In this document: positions 52,655 to 62,700 of the stretch, in pieces | How the letters are laid out: each line of letters opens with the position of its first letter | Position numbering within the stretch: position 1 is the stretch's first letter | Assembly: GCF_001592285.1 (NCBI RefSeq) | Contig: NZ_BCWQ01000014.1 | Coordinates: 62,001 to 126,000 of the forward strand | DNA: 64,000 nt | Reading direction: 5' to 3' | Origin: Hydrogenophaga pseudoflava NBRC 102511 | Lineage (GTDB): Bacteria > Pseudomonadota > Gammaproteobacteria > Burkholderiales > Burkholderiaceae_C | The notes under the pieces: generated by a model | What the model was told of the DNA's origin: nothing | The model's input: only the letters and a program-made list of their open reading frames with translations | Databases searched by the model: none | Translations under genes and position numbers: made by a program

Positions 52655-54253
52655 TCAGTGGCGGAAGTGGCGCACCCCCGTGAACACCATCGCCACACCG
52701 CGCTCATTCGCCGCATCAATGACCTCCTGATCGCGCATCGAACCGCCCGGCTGAGCCACGCAGGTCGCGCCCGCGTCCACCACCACGTCCAGACCGTCGC
52801 GGAACGGGAAGAAGGCGTCGCTCGCGACGACCGTGCCTTGCAGGCTCAGCTTCGCAGCCTCTGCCTTGATGCTGGCGATGCGGGCGGAATCGAGGCGGCT
52901 CATCTGGCCCGCGCCCACGCCCATGGTCATGCCGTTCTTGCAGAACACGATGGCATTGGACTTCACGTACTTCGCCACCTTCCAGGCGAACAGCAGGTCC
53001 TGCAGCTCTTCGGACGTGGGCTGCTTGACTGTGACCACCTTGAGGTCGGCCAGCGCCAGCTCGTGGTTGTCCGCGGTCTGCAGCAGCAGGCCCGAACCCA
53101 CGCGCTTGGCGTCCATGGCGTTGCGGCCCTGGTCCCAGGCGCTGGCGCCGCCCTTGGGCATGGCGATCTTCATCAGGCGCACATTGACCTTGGGCTTGAA
53201 GATCTCCAGCGCTTCGGCCGTGAAGTCGGGTGCCATCAGCACCTCGACGAACTGCTTGACCACAGCCTCGGCCGCGGCCTTGTCCACCGTGCGGTTGAAG
53301 GCGATGATGCCGCCGAAGGCGCTGGTCGGGTCGGTCTGGAAGGCCTTGGCGTAGGCCTCGTGCGCATCCTTGCCGACGGCCACGCCGCAGGGGTTGGCGT
53401 GCTTGACGATCACGCAGGCCGGTGCCTCGAAGCTCTTGACGCATTCCCAGGCGGCGTCGGCATCGGCGATGTTGTTGTAGGACAGTTCCTTGCCCTGCAA
53501 TTGAACGCCGGTGACCAGCGAGCCGGGGGCCGGGTACAGGTCGCGGTACAGCGCGGCCTGCTGGTGGCTGTTCTCGCCGTAGCGCAGGTCCTGCACCTTG
53601 ATGAACTGGCCGTTGGACTGGCCGGGGAACAGGTTGCGCGCCGGCACATAGCTTTCGGCCAGCTTCTCTTCTTCAAACGTCACCGACGACAGGTAGTCGC
53701 TGATGGCACCGTCGTACTGGGCGATGCGGTTGAAAGCCGCGACCGACAGCGCGAAGCGCAGCTTGTCGGAGAGCTTGCCAGCAGCCTTGAGTTCGGCGAT
53801 CACGGCCTCGTACTGGCCGGCGTCGGTGACCACGCCCACGTCCTTCCAGTTCTTGGCGGCGCTGCGCACCATGGCCGGGCCGCCGATGTCGATGTTCTCG
53901 ATCGCGTCGGCCAGGGTGCAGCCGGCCTTGGCCACGGTGGCCTCGAACGGGTAGAGGTTGACCACCAGCAGGTCGATGGTCTCGATGCCTTGCTCCTTCA
54001 GCGCGGCCATGTGCTCGGGCAGCTCACGCCGGGCCAGCAGGCCGCCGTGCACCTTGGGGTGCAGGGTCTTGACGCGGCCGTCCAGCATTTCGGGGAAGTT
54101 CGTGACCTCGGCCACTTCGGTGACGGGCAGGCCCTTGTCGGACAGCAGCTTGGCCGTGCCGCCGGTGGAGAGAAGGGTCACGCCGAGGCTGTGAAGGGCC
54201 TGGGCAAATTCGACGATGCCGGTCTTGTCGGAGACGGAGAGAAGTGCGCGCAT
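52655..54253 (-). CDS. purH: Bifunctional AICAR formyltransferase/IMP cyclohydrolase
   Basis: A 532-residue enzyme for the last two steps of IMP synthesis. The N-terminal MGS-like cyclohydrolase domain starts [23 protein letters not shown] and contains [12 protein letters not shown]. The C-terminal transformylase domain includes [25 protein letters not shown] and [11 protein letters not shown]. Full length. It follows fis by 37 bases. Confidence 0.97.
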   Translation of the reverse strand: MRALLSVSDKTGIVEFAQALHSLGVTLLSTGGTAKLLSDKGLPVTEVAEVTNFPEMLDGRVKTLHPKVHGGLLARRELPEHMAALKEQGIETIDLLVVNLYPFEATVAKAGCTLADAIENIDIGGPAMVRSAAKNWKDVGVVTDAGQYEAVIAELKAAGKLSDKLRFALSVAAFNRIAQYDGAISDYLSSVTFEEEKLAESYVPARNLFPGQSNGQFIKVQDLRYGENSHQQAALYRDLYPAPGSLVTGVQLQGKELSYNNIADADAAWECVKSFEAPACVIVKHANPCGVAVGKDAHEAYAKAFQTDPTSAFGGIIAFNRTVDKAAAEAVVKQFVEVLMAPDFTAEALEIFKPKVNVRLMKIAMPKGGASAWDQGRNAMDAKRVGSGLLLQTADNHELALADLKVVTVKQPTSEELQDLLFAWKVAKYVKSNAIVFCKNGMTMGVGAGQMSRLDSARIASIKAEAAKLSLQGTVVASDAFFPFRDGLDVVVDAGATCVAQPGGSMRDQEVIDAANERGVAMVFTGVRHFRH

Positions 54254-54290
54254 GGGGTGGGGTCGGGAAGTTTGAAAAACGGGGGATCGT

Positions 54291-54527
54291 TCAGTCGATC
54301 AGCTTGTGTTCGAGCAGCTTCTTGCGCAGCGTGTTGCGATTGAGCCCCAGCCATTGCGCGGCGCGCGACTGGTTGTTCTGCGACTGCTGCATCACGACTT
54401 CGAGCAAGGGCTTCTCGACCGCCTTGACCAGCATGTCGTGCAGGCCGGCCGGGTCGGTGCCGTCGAGGTCGCGGAAATAGCTTTCGATGCTGGCACGCAC
54501 ACAGTCGTGCAGGTTGTGGTTGCTCAT
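54291..54527 (-). CDS. fis: Fis family DNA-binding protein
   Basis: A 78-residue nucleoid protein. The C-terminal helix-turn-helix reads [24 protein letters not shown], diagnostic of Fis, and the N-terminus has [35 protein letters not shown] at 54527 overlaps the dusB stop by 4 bases. dusB-fis pairing is also known in gammaproteobacteria. Confidence 0.95.
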   Translation of the reverse strand: MSNHNLHDCVRASIESYFRDLDGTDPAGLHDMLVKAVEKPLLEVVMQQSQNNQSRAAQWLGLNRNTLRKKLLEHKLID

Positions 54528-55564
54528 GCTGCCAGTTTCCAGTCTTCTCGGGTGTGGTTGTCTTCTTGCTGGCCGGCCATGGCCCAGGCGTCCAGGCTGT
54601 CGCGCACGCAGTCCAGCTGCGCCTGGGCGGTCGTGAGCACGTTGACGCGCTGGCGGAACGTCGCGGCCTCGCCCGCGGGCAGGGGCAGCGCCTGGGCATA
54701 CCAGCCCAGGTGCTTGCGCGCGCTGCGCACGCCGGTGTACTCGCCGTACAGGCTGTAGTGATCTTCCAGGTGATCGAGCAGCCAGGCCTTGACTTCCATC
54801 AGGTCGGGCGCCGGCAGCTCCTGGCCGGTCGCCAGGAAGTGCGCAATCTCGCGGAAGATCCAGGGCCGGCCCTGGGCCGCGCGGCCGATCATGATCGCGT
54901 CGGCGCCGGTGTGGCGCAACACCTCGACCGCCTTGTGCGGGCTGTCGATGTCGCCGTTGGCGACCACGGGAATGCGCACCGTGCGCTTGATCGCGGCCAC
55001 GGTGTCGTGTTCGGCCAGGCCACGATAGCCCTGCTCGCGTGTGCGGCCGTGCACCGTCAGCATCTGCACGCCCGCGGCTTCGGCGGCCTTCGCGATCACG
55101 GGCGCGTTCTTCACGTCGGCGCACCAGCCGGTGCGCATCTTGAGCGTGACCGGCACGCCGTGCGGCGCGGCCGCCTCGACCACCGCCTCGACGATCTGCA
55201 GTGCCAGCACCTCGTCCTGCATCAGGGCCGAGCCGGCCCACTTGTTGCAGACCTTCTTGGCCGGGCAGCCCATGTTGATGTCGATGATCTGCGCGCCGCG
55301 GTCGATGTTGTAGCGCGCGGCGTCGGCCATCATCTGCGCGTCGGTGCCGGCGATCTGCACCGCGATGGGGCCGGGCTCGCCGCTGTGGTCGGCGCGGCGC
55401 GAGGTCTTGAGACTGTCCTGCAGATCGGGCCGGCTGGTGACCATCTCGCTGACCGCATACCCTGCACCCAGCCGCTTGCACAGTTTGCGGAACGGCCGGT
55501 CCGTCACCCCCGCCATGGGCGCAACGAACAGGGCATTCGGCAGGGTGTACGGACCCAGTTGCAT
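54524..55564 (-). CDS. dusB: tRNA-dihydrouridine synthase B
   Basis: A 346-residue flavin enzyme reducing uridine in the tRNA D-loop. LFVAPMAGVTDRPFRKLCKRLGAG begins the TIM barrel; IIDINMGCPAKKV holds catalytic Cys100; VHGRTREQGY and VANGDIDSPHKAVEVLRHTGADAIMIGRAAQG bind FMN. First gene of dusB-fis-purH. The divergent YqaA gene starts 143 bases away. Confidence 0.96.
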   Translation of the reverse strand: MQLGPYTLPNALFVAPMAGVTDRPFRKLCKRLGAGYAVSEMVTSRPDLQDSLKTSRRADHSGEPGPIAVQIAGTDAQMMADAARYNIDRGAQIIDINMGCPAKKVCNKWAGSALMQDEVLALQIVEAVVEAAAPHGVPVTLKMRTGWCADVKNAPVIAKAAEAAGVQMLTVHGRTREQGYRGLAEHDTVAAIKRTVRIPVVANGDIDSPHKAVEVLRHTGADAIMIGRAAQGRPWIFREIAHFLATGQELPAPDLMEVKAWLLDHLEDHYSLYGEYTGVRSARKHLGWYAQALPLPAGEAATFRQRVNVLTTAQAQLDCVRDSLDAWAMAGQQEDNHTREDWKLAA

Positions 55565-55707
55565 GGCGATGGGAGAATGGTCTGGAGGGTGGGTGTCGCG
55601 GCGAAGGCGGCGTCGCCCGCGCGAAGGGGATGCGCATTGTATCTGCCTGTTTTTTCAGCAGACGATATCCCGACCACCGGTTGCACCTTGATACCCACAC
55701 CCCGCAC

Positions 55708-56190
55708 ATGTCCGACTGGCTGAGTTCCCTGTTGCACTGGCTGGCCATGCCCGAGGCCGGCCTGGGCGCCCTGCTGGTGGTGTCCTTCGTGTCGGCCACG
55801 CTGCTGCCGGTCGGTTCGGAAGCCGCCTTGTTCGGCCTGCTCAAGCTCAACCCGGAGCTGTTCTGGCCGGCCATCGCGGTGGCCACGGTGGGCAACACCG
55901 CAGGCGGCGCGCTCAACTGGTTCATCGGCGCCGGCGCCCACCGGGTGGTCGACCGGGCGCGCCACAAGTCCACCGAACTGCACGCGCTGGACTGGCTGCA
56001 GCGCTTCGGCCCCAAGGCCTGCGTGATGGCCTGGCTGCCAGTGATCGGCGACCCGCTGTGCGCGGTGGCGGGCTGGCTGCGCTTTCCGTTCTGGCCTTGT
56101 GTCGCGTGGATGGCCGTGGGCAAGCTGCTGCGCTACATCGTGCTCACGGCCTTGCTGCTGTGGGTGTTCCCGGGGGGACTGTCGTTCTGA
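55708..56190 (+). CDS. YqaA family (DedA-like) membrane protein
   Basis: A 160-residue membrane protein of the SNARE-associated/VTT-like group. It has about four hydrophobic segments. VGSEAALFGLLKLNP, TVGNTAGGALNWFIGAGAHR and GDPLCAVAGWLRFPFWPCVAWMAVGKLLRY give the glycine-rich re-entrant pattern of YqaA proteins. Relatives act in membrane-lipid transport or homeostasis. ATG at 55708 is used; the upstream in-frame region is poor in typical codons. Confidence 0.88.
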   Translation: MSDWLSSLLHWLAMPEAGLGALLVVSFVSATLLPVGSEAALFGLLKLNPELFWPAIAVATVGNTAGGALNWFIGAGAHRVVDRARHKSTELHALDWLQRFGPKACVMAWLPVIGDPLCAVAGWLRFPFWPCVAWMAVGKLLRYIVLTALLLWVFPGGLSF

Positions 56191-56223
56191 CCGACAGCCC
56201 CACCCGCCCGCGATACTGCACCG

Positions 56224-57396
56224 ATGTCCACCCCGTCTCACCATGCGCGCCCGCCGTCCGCCCTCTGGGCGCTGATGACCGGCAACTTCGTGATCGGCAC
56301 CGGCGTGATGGCGGTGCCGGGCACCCTGACCGACATCAGCCAGTCGCTGAACGTGTCGATCCCTCAGGCCGGCCAGCTGATCACCGCGGCGGCCATCATG
56401 ATGGGCCTGGGCGCACCGCTGTTCGCCACCCTGGTCGCCGGCTGGGACCGGCGCCGCCTGCTCACCCTGACCCTGCTCTGGTACGCGCTGCTGATGGGAC
56501 TGAGCGCCCTCGCTCCCGGCTACCTGAGTCTGCTGCCGCTGCGCGTGCTGGCGGTGGTGGCGCCAGCCGTCTTCACCCCGCAGGCGGCCGCCTGCATCGG
56601 CCTGCTGGTGCCCGAGGCGCAGCGCGGGCGCGCCATTTCCTTCGTGTTCCTGGGATGGTCGGTGGCCTCGGTGCTGGGCATGCCGCTGTCGGCCTGGATC
56701 GGCGGCGTGCTGGGCTGGCGCTGGGCATTCGCGCTGGTCGCGGTGCTGGCCGTCGGCAGCGCCGCCTGGGTCTGGCGCGCCATGCCCGACGGCGTGCGGC
56801 CGGCGGCCCTGTCACGGGCCGCCTGGGGCCAGACGCTGGGGTCGGCGCCGCTGGTGCTGGCGCTGGGTGTCACCCTGCTGTCCGCGTTCGGACAGTTCAT
56901 CCTGTTCGCGTACTTCGCGCCCTATCTGCAGCAGACGCTGTCGGCCAGCGCTGCGGTGCTCTCGATGCTGTTCCTGTGGTTCGGTGCCTTCGGCCTGTTC
57001 GGCAACATCGCGCTCACCCGCTGGGTCGACCGGCTGGGCGCTCCGCGTGCCGTCCAGATTTCCCTGCTGCTGATGGCCACCAGCCTCATGTTCTGGCCCC
57101 TCGGTCATGCGGGGCTGGTGGCGCAGGCCCTGGTGATGGTGCCCTGGGCGCTGGGCTGCTTCGCCAGCAACTCGGCCCAGCAGGCGCGCCTGGTGCACTT
57201 GTCTCCAGTGCTGGCGCCGGCGTCCGTGGCGCTCAACACCTCGGCGATATACGCCGGCCAGGGACTGGGCGCCGCGCTGGGCGGCGCGCTGATTGCGCAA
57301 GGCCACATGCTGCGGCTGCACTGGGTCGGGCTGGCGCTGATGCTGCTGGCCATGGGCCTGAGCGCTCGCGCCTCGAAGGCTCAGAAGCGTTCGTAA
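56224..57396 (+). CDS. MFS transporter (drug/sugar-efflux type)
   Basis: A 390-residue, twelve-helix major facilitator. Motif A is DRRRL-like (ATLVAGWDRRRLLTLTLLWYAL) after helix 2, with ATLVPEAQRGRAISFVFLGWSVASVLGMPLSAWIGGVLGWRWAF in helices 4-6. That order is typical of the DHA1/arabinose-efflux (AraJ-like) group. Substrate unknown. The last 16 bases overlap the opposite-strand pseudouridine-synthase-like gene, tail to tail. Confidence 0.87.
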   Translation: MSTPSHHARPPSALWALMTGNFVIGTGVMAVPGTLTDISQSLNVSIPQAGQLITAAAIMMGLGAPLFATLVAGWDRRRLLTLTLLWYALLMGLSALAPGYLSLLPLRVLAVVAPAVFTPQAAACIGLLVPEAQRGRAISFVFLGWSVASVLGMPLSAWIGGVLGWRWAFALVAVLAVGSAAWVWRAMPDGVRPAALSRAAWGQTLGSAPLVLALGVTLLSAFGQFILFAYFAPYLQQTLSASAAVLSMLFLWFGAFGLFGNIALTRWVDRLGAPRAVQISLLLMATSLMFWPLGHAGLVAQALVMVPWALGCFASNSAQQARLVHLSPVLAPASVALNTSAIYAGQGLGAALGGALIAQGHMLRLHWVGLALMLLAMGLSARASKAQKRS

Positions 57397-58154
57397 GGCA
57401 TCAGGTAGCGCCACTGCCCCACCGGCAGCCCGGCCAGGGCGATGCGGCCCAGCCGCAGACGCCGCAAGCCGGTGAGCTGCAGGCCGGCGCGTTCGCACAG
57501 GTGTGGAACCTGTCCGGGCCGGTTGCCCTTGATCGCCAGCCGCAGCCGAAACTCGCTCTGCCAGCTGGCGCGCGCCGTCGGCACCGCCCAGCCGTCGAAG
57601 AACGCGGGCTTGCCCAGCGACCGGAGCACCTCGTCGCGCCGCGCCTCGTCTTCCAGCGCCGGATCGGCCGCCACCTCGGCCAGCCATTCGTGCTCCAGCT
57701 GGGTGGCGTCGTCGGTCATCTTGCGCGCCACGCCGGGGTTCTGGGTGAACACCATCAGGCCGCTGGCCAGCTCGCCCAGTGGCGCCACCGCCAGCAGCTT
57801 GTGGCGGTGCGCCTTGAGCGGGCGCACGCCCGAACGGTCGCCGGCAAAGCGCAGCTCCGGGGTGAACCAGCGCGCAGCGATGTCGTCGGGGAGAAGCGGT
57901 GCCTCGGGCAGGACATGCCCCGCCGGCTTGTGCCAGATCAGCGTCACAGAGGCCAGCGATTCGAGCTTGGCCTTCGGATCGAGGGTGACCACCTGTTCGT
58001 CACGCACCCGCTCCATGGGTTCTTCAACCACCACGCCATCGACCCGCACCCAGCCGCCGGCGATGTAACGCTCGGCGTCGCCGCGCGAGCAGGGCAGCTG
58101 CGCGGCCAGGCGTTTGGCCAGGCGTTGCGGTTCGGGCCGGCCGGTGTCGGACAT
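57381..58154 (-). CDS. RluB/E/F-type pseudouridine synthase homologue lacking the catalytic Asp
   Basis: A 257-residue protein with an N-terminal S4 RNA-binding domain (RLAKRLAAQLPCSRGDAERYIAGGWVRVDG) and a pseudouridine synthase fold. The catalytic motif, normally G-R-L-D-x-x-(S/T)-x-G-L, reads A-P-L-G-E-L-A-S-G-L, so the catalytic aspartate is glycine. The later conserved K-T-Y-L tyrosine is tryptophan (EHEWLAEV). It is probably not a working synthase and may only bind RNA. It starts 8 bases after ychF. Confidence 0.8.
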   Translation of the reverse strand: MSDTGRPEPQRLAKRLAAQLPCSRGDAERYIAGGWVRVDGVVVEEPMERVRDEQVVTLDPKAKLESLASVTLIWHKPAGHVLPEAPLLPDDIAARWFTPELRFAGDRSGVRPLKAHRHKLLAVAPLGELASGLMVFTQNPGVARKMTDDATQLEHEWLAEVAADPALEDEARRDEVLRSLGKPAFFDGWAVPTARASWQSEFRLRLAIKGNRPGQVPHLCERAGLQLTGLRRLRLGRIALAGLPVGQWRYLMPYERF

Positions 58155-58162
58155 GTCAGAGA

Positions 58163-59254
58163 TTAGGACGAGAACAGGAAGTTCATCACGTCGCCGTCCT
58201 TGACGACGTAGTCCTTGCCCTCGGCGCGCATCTTGCCGGCATCCTTCGCGCCCTGCTCGCCCTTGTAGGCGATGAAGTCGTCGAAGGCAATGGTCTGGGC
58301 GCGGATGTAGCCCTTCTCGAAGTCGGTGTGGATCACGCCGGCCGCCTGCGGGCCGGTGTCGCCGACGTGGATGGTCCAGGCGCGCACTTCCTTCACGCCG
58401 GCGGTGAAGTAGGTCTGCAGGCCCAGCAGCTTGTAGGCGGCGCGGATCAGGCGGTTCAGGCCCGGCTCGTCCTGGCCCAGTTCCTTGAGGAATTCCAGCC
58501 GGTCGGCGTCGTCCATCTCGGAGAGTTCGGCCTCGATCTTGGCGCAGATGGCGACCACGGGCGCGTTCTGCTTCTCGGCGAAGGCCTTGAGGCGGTCCAG
58601 GAAGGGGTTGTTCTCGAAACCGTCCTCCGACACGTTGGCCACGAACATGGCCGGCTTGGCGGTGATCAGGAAGAACTGCTTGAGCTGGGCGCGCTCTTCC
58701 TTGCTGAAGTCGATGGTGCGCACCGGCTGGGTGTCGTTGAGTGCGGTCTGGCACTTCTCAAGGATGGCCAGCTGCTTGATGGCCTCCTTGTCCCCGGCGC
58801 GCGCCACCTTGCTGATGCGGTGGATGGCTTTCTCCACCGAAGCCAGGTCGGCCAGGCAGAGCTCGGTCTGGATGACCTCGATATCGGCGATCGGGTCGAC
58901 CTTGTTGGCGACGTGGATCACGTTCGGGTCTTCGAAGCAGCGCACCACGTTGACGATGGCGTCGGTCTCGCGGATGTGGGCCAGGAACTTGTTGCCCAGG
59001 CCTTCGCCGGTGCTGGCACCGGCCACCAGGCCGGCGATGTCCACGAACTCCACGATGGCCGGCACCACGCGCTCGGGCTGGACGATCTCGGCCAGCTGGG
59101 CCAGGCGCGGATCGGGCACTTCCACCACGCCGGTGTTGGGCTCGATGGTGCAGAAGGGGTAGTTTTCAGCGGCGATGCCGGCCTTGGTCAGGGCGTTGAA
59201 AAGAGTGGACTTGCCGACGTTGGGCAGGCCGACGATGCCGCATTGGAGACTCAT
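58163..59254 (-). CDS. ychF: Redox-regulated ATPase YchF
   Basis: A 363-residue Obg-family P-loop protein that hydrolyses ATP rather than [18 protein letters not shown] is the G1 loop; [25 protein letters not shown] is the G3/switch; NKVD and the TGS C-terminal domain ([16 protein letters not shown]...[13 protein letters not shown]) complete it. It binds ribosomes and affects translation and stress responses. Start at 59254. Confidence 0.97.
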   Translation of the reverse strand: MSLQCGIVGLPNVGKSTLFNALTKAGIAAENYPFCTIEPNTGVVEVPDPRLAQLAEIVQPERVVPAIVEFVDIAGLVAGASTGEGLGNKFLAHIRETDAIVNVVRCFEDPNVIHVANKVDPIADIEVIQTELCLADLASVEKAIHRISKVARAGDKEAIKQLAILEKCQTALNDTQPVRTIDFSKEERAQLKQFFLITAKPAMFVANVSEDGFENNPFLDRLKAFAEKQNAPVVAICAKIEAELSEMDDADRLEFLKELGQDEPGLNRLIRAAYKLLGLQTYFTAGVKEVRAWTIHVGDTGPQAAGVIHTDFEKGYIRAQTIAFDDFIAYKGEQGAKDAGKMRAEGKDYVVKDGDVMNFLFSS

Positions 59255-59320
59255 GGAATACCTCGAAAAATCAACCCGAAAGTGTAAGCGACGGGCCTGA
59301 AACGGTTAATCTGGACGCCC

Positions 59321-60034
59321 ATGGCCATCCCCGCAACGTCCCCCTTGCCACACCACCCGCCACCCCCGCGCATCGGCGCGGTGCTGCTGGCGGCTGGGTC
59401 GGCCTCGCGCATGGGCCACCAACCCAAGTGCCTGCTGGAACTGGACGGGGTGCCGCTGATCCGGCGCCTGCTGACCGCGCTTTCGGGCGCGGGTGCGGAC
59501 GAGCTGGTGGTAGTGCTGGGCCACTACGCCGACCGCATCGAACCGGTGGTACGCGACTTCCCGGTCACGCTGGCGCACAACCCCGACCCGGACGCAGGCC
59601 AGATCTCGTCGCTGCGGCTGGGCCTGCAGGCGCTGCCCGGCCAGATCGACGCCGTGCTGGTGGCCCTGGCCGACCAGCCCCTGATCCATTCGCAGGACAT
59701 CCGCGACCTGATCGGCGCCTACCGGATGCGGCCCGCCGACACCGAGGTCGTGCAGCCCACGGTGGACGGCCTGCCCGGCAACCCGGTGGTGTTCAGCCAG
59801 ACAGTGCGCGAACAGATCCTGGCCAGCGAGGCGCGCGTGGGCTGCAGGCAATGGCAGCAGGCCCACCCGCAGGCCGTGCACCGCTGGGCCACCACCAACA
59901 CGCGCTACCGGACCGACGTGGACAGCCCGGACGACATCGAGTCGCTGGCCGCGCGCACCGGCCAGCGACTGCGCTGGCCAGCCGGTCCGCTGGTCGAAGC
60001 ACCGTTGCCAACCCGGCACCCCACCGCCTCATAG
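59321..60034 (+). CDS. Molybdenum cofactor nucleotidyltransferase (MocA-like)
   Basis: A 237-residue MobA/MocA-type transferase. IGAVLLAAGSASRMGHQPKCLLELDG binds the nucleotide; DQPLIHSQDIRDLI and QPTVDGLPGNPVVFS complete the fold. MocA makes molybdopterin cytosine dinucleotide, the cofactor form used by the xanthine-oxidase-family enzyme encoded 135 bases downstream, which supports the assignment over MobA. The N-terminus has an unusual proline-rich leader (PATSPLPHHPPPPR). Confidence 0.87.
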   Translation: MAIPATSPLPHHPPPPRIGAVLLAAGSASRMGHQPKCLLELDGVPLIRRLLTALSGAGADELVVVLGHYADRIEPVVRDFPVTLAHNPDPDAGQISSLRLGLQALPGQIDAVLVALADQPLIHSQDIRDLIGAYRMRPADTEVVQPTVDGLPGNPVVFSQTVREQILASEARVGCRQWQQAHPQAVHRWATTNTRYRTDVDSPDDIESLAARTGQRLRWPAGPLVEAPLPTRHPTAS

Positions 60035-60056
60035 GCAGCCTCGGCATCCATGTGAT

Positions 60057-60075
60057 CCGCTCCGCCCTGGAGCGG
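60057..60075. repeat. Stem-loop between mocA-like gene and molybdenum hydroxylase genes
   Basis: CCGCTCC-GCCCT-GGAGCGG: 7-bp perfect arms followed by CCTTCTG. The tail is not T-rich, so it is at best a weak terminator or an mRNA-processing hairpin. Confidence 0.35.
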
Positions 60076-60169
60076 CCTTCTGCGTCGGCGCGGGCGTGGC
60101 GCGATTGTTCAAGACCGCACCGGCCTGTGTGCGGCACATTGCACGCGTGTTCACCACGCGGAGACCCTC

Positions 60170-60640
60170 ATGCAGATCCAGGTCAACCACAGCGTCCGGG
60201 AGGTCCCGCCCGACTGGCAGGACGAAAGCTTGCTGGTGGTGCTGCGCGAGGCGCTGGGCCTCACCGGCACCCGGTTCGGCTGCGGCGCGGGCCAGTGCGG
60301 CGCCTGCACGGTGCTGATCGACGGCCAGCCGCGACGCGCCTGCCTCACGCCGGTGGTGGCGGTGGGTGCCTCCCGCGTGGAGACCATCGAAGGCCTGGCA
60401 GCCTCGGACGGTGACCTGCACCCGGTGCAGCAGGCCTGGCTGGACCAGGCCACGCCGCAGTGCGGCTACTGCCAGTCGGGGCAGATCATGGCCACCGTGG
60501 CGCTGCTGCGGCAGCGCCCTTCGCCGAACGCGGCGGACATCGACGCGGCCCTGTCCGGCAACCTCTGCCGCTGCGGCACCCAGCAGCGCATCCGGGCCTC
60601 GGTGCAGCGCGCCGCGCAGACCCTGCGGGGTGGGCAATGA
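60170..60640 (+). CDS. [2Fe-2S] subunit of a molybdenum hydroxylase (IorA-like)
   Basis: A 156-residue iron-sulfur subunit of the xanthine oxidase family. The plant-type cluster is bound by GTRFGCGAGQCGACTVLIDG and a cysteine in RRACLTP; the second cluster by CGYCQSGQIM and NLCRCGT. It passes electrons from the molybdenum subunit. Its stop overlaps the start of the large subunit by 4 bases (ATGA). Isoquinoline 1-oxidoreductase is the nearest named type; substrate unproven. Confidence 0.93.
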   Translation: MQIQVNHSVREVPPDWQDESLLVVLREALGLTGTRFGCGAGQCGACTVLIDGQPRRACLTPVVAVGASRVETIEGLAASDGDLHPVQQAWLDQATPQCGYCQSGQIMATVALLRQRPSPNAADIDAALSGNLCRCGTQQRIRASVQRAAQTLRGGQ

Positions 60641-62700
60641 AGCGGCGGCAGCTCCTGCAGGCCGGGGGTGTGCTGGCCGTGGGCTTTGTCGCCGGCTGCG
60701 CCATCCCCGTGATCCCCAAACGCCCGGCGGCGGCCTACGACGATGCCCTGGGCTGGGTCCGCCACGCCAACGGCCGCTACGAGCTGCTGCTGCCGCGCGC
60801 CGAGATGGGCCAGAACATCGCCACCGCGCTCAAGCAGGTGGCCTGCGAGGAACTCGGCGTGGACTGGGACCGCGTCACCCTGCGGCTGCCGCACACCCAG
60901 GACATACCCCGCGTGCGCGCCACCGTGGGCAGCGAATCGGTCAAGGACTTCGCGCTGCCGCTCGCGCAGGCCTGCGCCACGCTGCGCGACGCACTCGCGG
61001 CCGGCCACACCACGGGCGTGCGCAGCGCCGAGCCCCGACCGATGAACGAGCTGCGCGCGTTCCGGTCCGGCGCCCGCCTCGTGGGCCGGCGCGTGCCGCT
61101 GGAACAGGGGCGCGCCATCGTCACCGGCGCCCCGCTGTACGCGGCCGACGTGCGCCTGCCCGGCATGGTGTTCGGCCGGGTGCTGCGCGCCCCGGTTTCC
61201 GCCGACCGGCCGTCGCGGCTGGCGGGCTGGAACGAGGCCGCGGCGCGCGCCGTGCCGGGGTTCGTGGCCCTCGTGCAGGACGAGCGCCTGATGCAGCGGC
61301 TCAGTCCGGGGCTGGGCATCGTGGCGCGCACCCCCGGGACGCTGGACCGGATCGAGGCCGCGCTGGCACCCCGCTGGCAGCACGACGACGCGTTCGAGCA
61401 GGCCGACATCGACCGGCTGATCGACATCGACCGGCACCTGGCCGGCGGCAGGCTGGGGAACCAGATCCACGACGACGCCATCGACCGCAGCGCTGCCTGG
61501 GACCTGGAGCTGCGCATCGACACGCCGCTGGCGGCGCACAACGCCATCGAGCCGCGCGCCGCGGTGGCCGCGAAGGGCGCGGACGGCGTGCTGGAGGTCT
61601 GGGCCGGCACGCAGGACGCGTTCTATGTGCGCGATGTGATCGCGCGCAGCCTCGGGCTGGACGAGGCGGGCGTGCGCGTGCAGGCGTGCCGCATTGGCGG
61701 CGCGTTCGGCGGCCGCACCCTGTGCACGGTGGAGCTGGAGGCCGCGGTGCTGGCCCATGTCACCGGCGCGCCCGTCAAGGTCCAGTGGACGCGCGCCCAG
61801 GAGTACCGGCAGGGCTTCCACCGCCCGCCGTCGAGCCACCGCATCCGCGCCCGTGTGCGCAACGGCGAGCTGGTCGACTGGTGGCACGCGTTCTCGAGCA
61901 GCCACATCCTGTTCACCAACGCCGGCATGCCGGTCTGGATGCAGCGTCTGGCCGACCTGGTGGGCGACCGCGGCGTGGCGCGCGGCGCCGACCTGCCCTA
62001 CCGCGCCCAGCGCCGCCGCACCGAGTTCGCGGTGACGCGGCTGCCGGTGTTCACCGGCCCCTGGCGCGGCCTGGGCGCCGGCCCCAACGCGCTGGCCATC
62101 GAGTCGGCCATCGACGAGTGCGCCCGTCTGGCCGACGCCGACCCGGTGGCGTTCCGGCTGCGCCACATCGGTGACCCGCGCCTGGCCCGGGTGCTGCGCA
62201 CCGTGGTCGACGGCGTGCCGGCGCCGACACCCGCCGCCGGGAGCGACCGCGTCGGACGCGGCGTGGCCTGCGGCACCTACAAGGCCAGCAGCCACGCCGC
62301 CGTGCTCGCGGAGGTGCGCGTGGCGCCCGACGGCACGGTGGTGGTGACCCGGCTGCGCTGCGCCCACGACTGCGGCACCGTGATCAACCCCGACCAGGTG
62401 CGTGCGCAGTGCGAAGGCAACCTGGTCTGGGGCCTGGGCATGGTGCTGCACGACGGCCTGAAGGCGGCCGGCTCGCGCATCGCCGCCGGCAGCCTGGGCG
62501 AGGCGCCGGTGCCGAGCCTGCGCGACACTCCGCCCATGGACATCGTGCTGATCGACGACGACGGCCCGCCCGCCGGGGCCGGTGAAACCGCCATCGTGGC
62601 CGCGGCCGGCGCCATTGCCAACGCCATCCGCGATGCGACCGGCGTGCGCCTCACCCGCTTTCCCCTGCAACCCTCGCTGCTGGCCAGGCGCGGCCCATGA
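60637..62700 (+). CDS. Molybdopterin-binding subunit of a molybdenum hydroxylase (IorB-like)
   Basis: A 687-residue catalytic subunit, somewhat shorter than named IorB proteins (about 740-780). The N-terminus MKRRQLLQAGGVLAVGFVAGC combines a twin-arginine-like start with a lipobox-like VAGC, suggesting export. Cofactor and active-site motifs include RIGGAFGGRT, GPWRGLGAGPNALAIESAIDE and GAGETAIVAAAGAIANAI, which holds the catalytic glutamate. No FAD subunit gene is present, as in Ior-type enzymes. Substrate unknown; the aldehyde or N-heterocycle class is likely. Confidence 0.88.
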   Translation: MKRRQLLQAGGVLAVGFVAGCAIPVIPKRPAAAYDDALGWVRHANGRYELLLPRAEMGQNIATALKQVACEELGVDWDRVTLRLPHTQDIPRVRATVGSESVKDFALPLAQACATLRDALAAGHTTGVRSAEPRPMNELRAFRSGARLVGRRVPLEQGRAIVTGAPLYAADVRLPGMVFGRVLRAPVSADRPSRLAGWNEAAARAVPGFVALVQDERLMQRLSPGLGIVARTPGTLDRIEAALAPRWQHDDAFEQADIDRLIDIDRHLAGGRLGNQIHDDAIDRSAAWDLELRIDTPLAAHNAIEPRAAVAAKGADGVLEVWAGTQDAFYVRDVIARSLGLDEAGVRVQACRIGGAFGGRTLCTVELEAAVLAHVTGAPVKVQWTRAQEYRQGFHRPPSSHRIRARVRNGELVDWWHAFSSSHILFTNAGMPVWMQRLADLVGDRGVARGADLPYRAQRRRTEFAVTRLPVFTGPWRGLGAGPNALAIESAIDECARLADADPVAFRLRHIGDPRLARVLRTVVDGVPAPTPAAGSDRVGRGVACGTYKASSHAAVLAEVRVAPDGTVVVTRLRCAHDCGTVINPDQVRAQCEGNLVWGLGMVLHDGLKAAGSRIAAGSLGEAPVPSLRDTPPMDIVLIDDDGPPAGAGETAIVAAAGAIANAIRDATGVRLTRFPLQPSLLARRGP

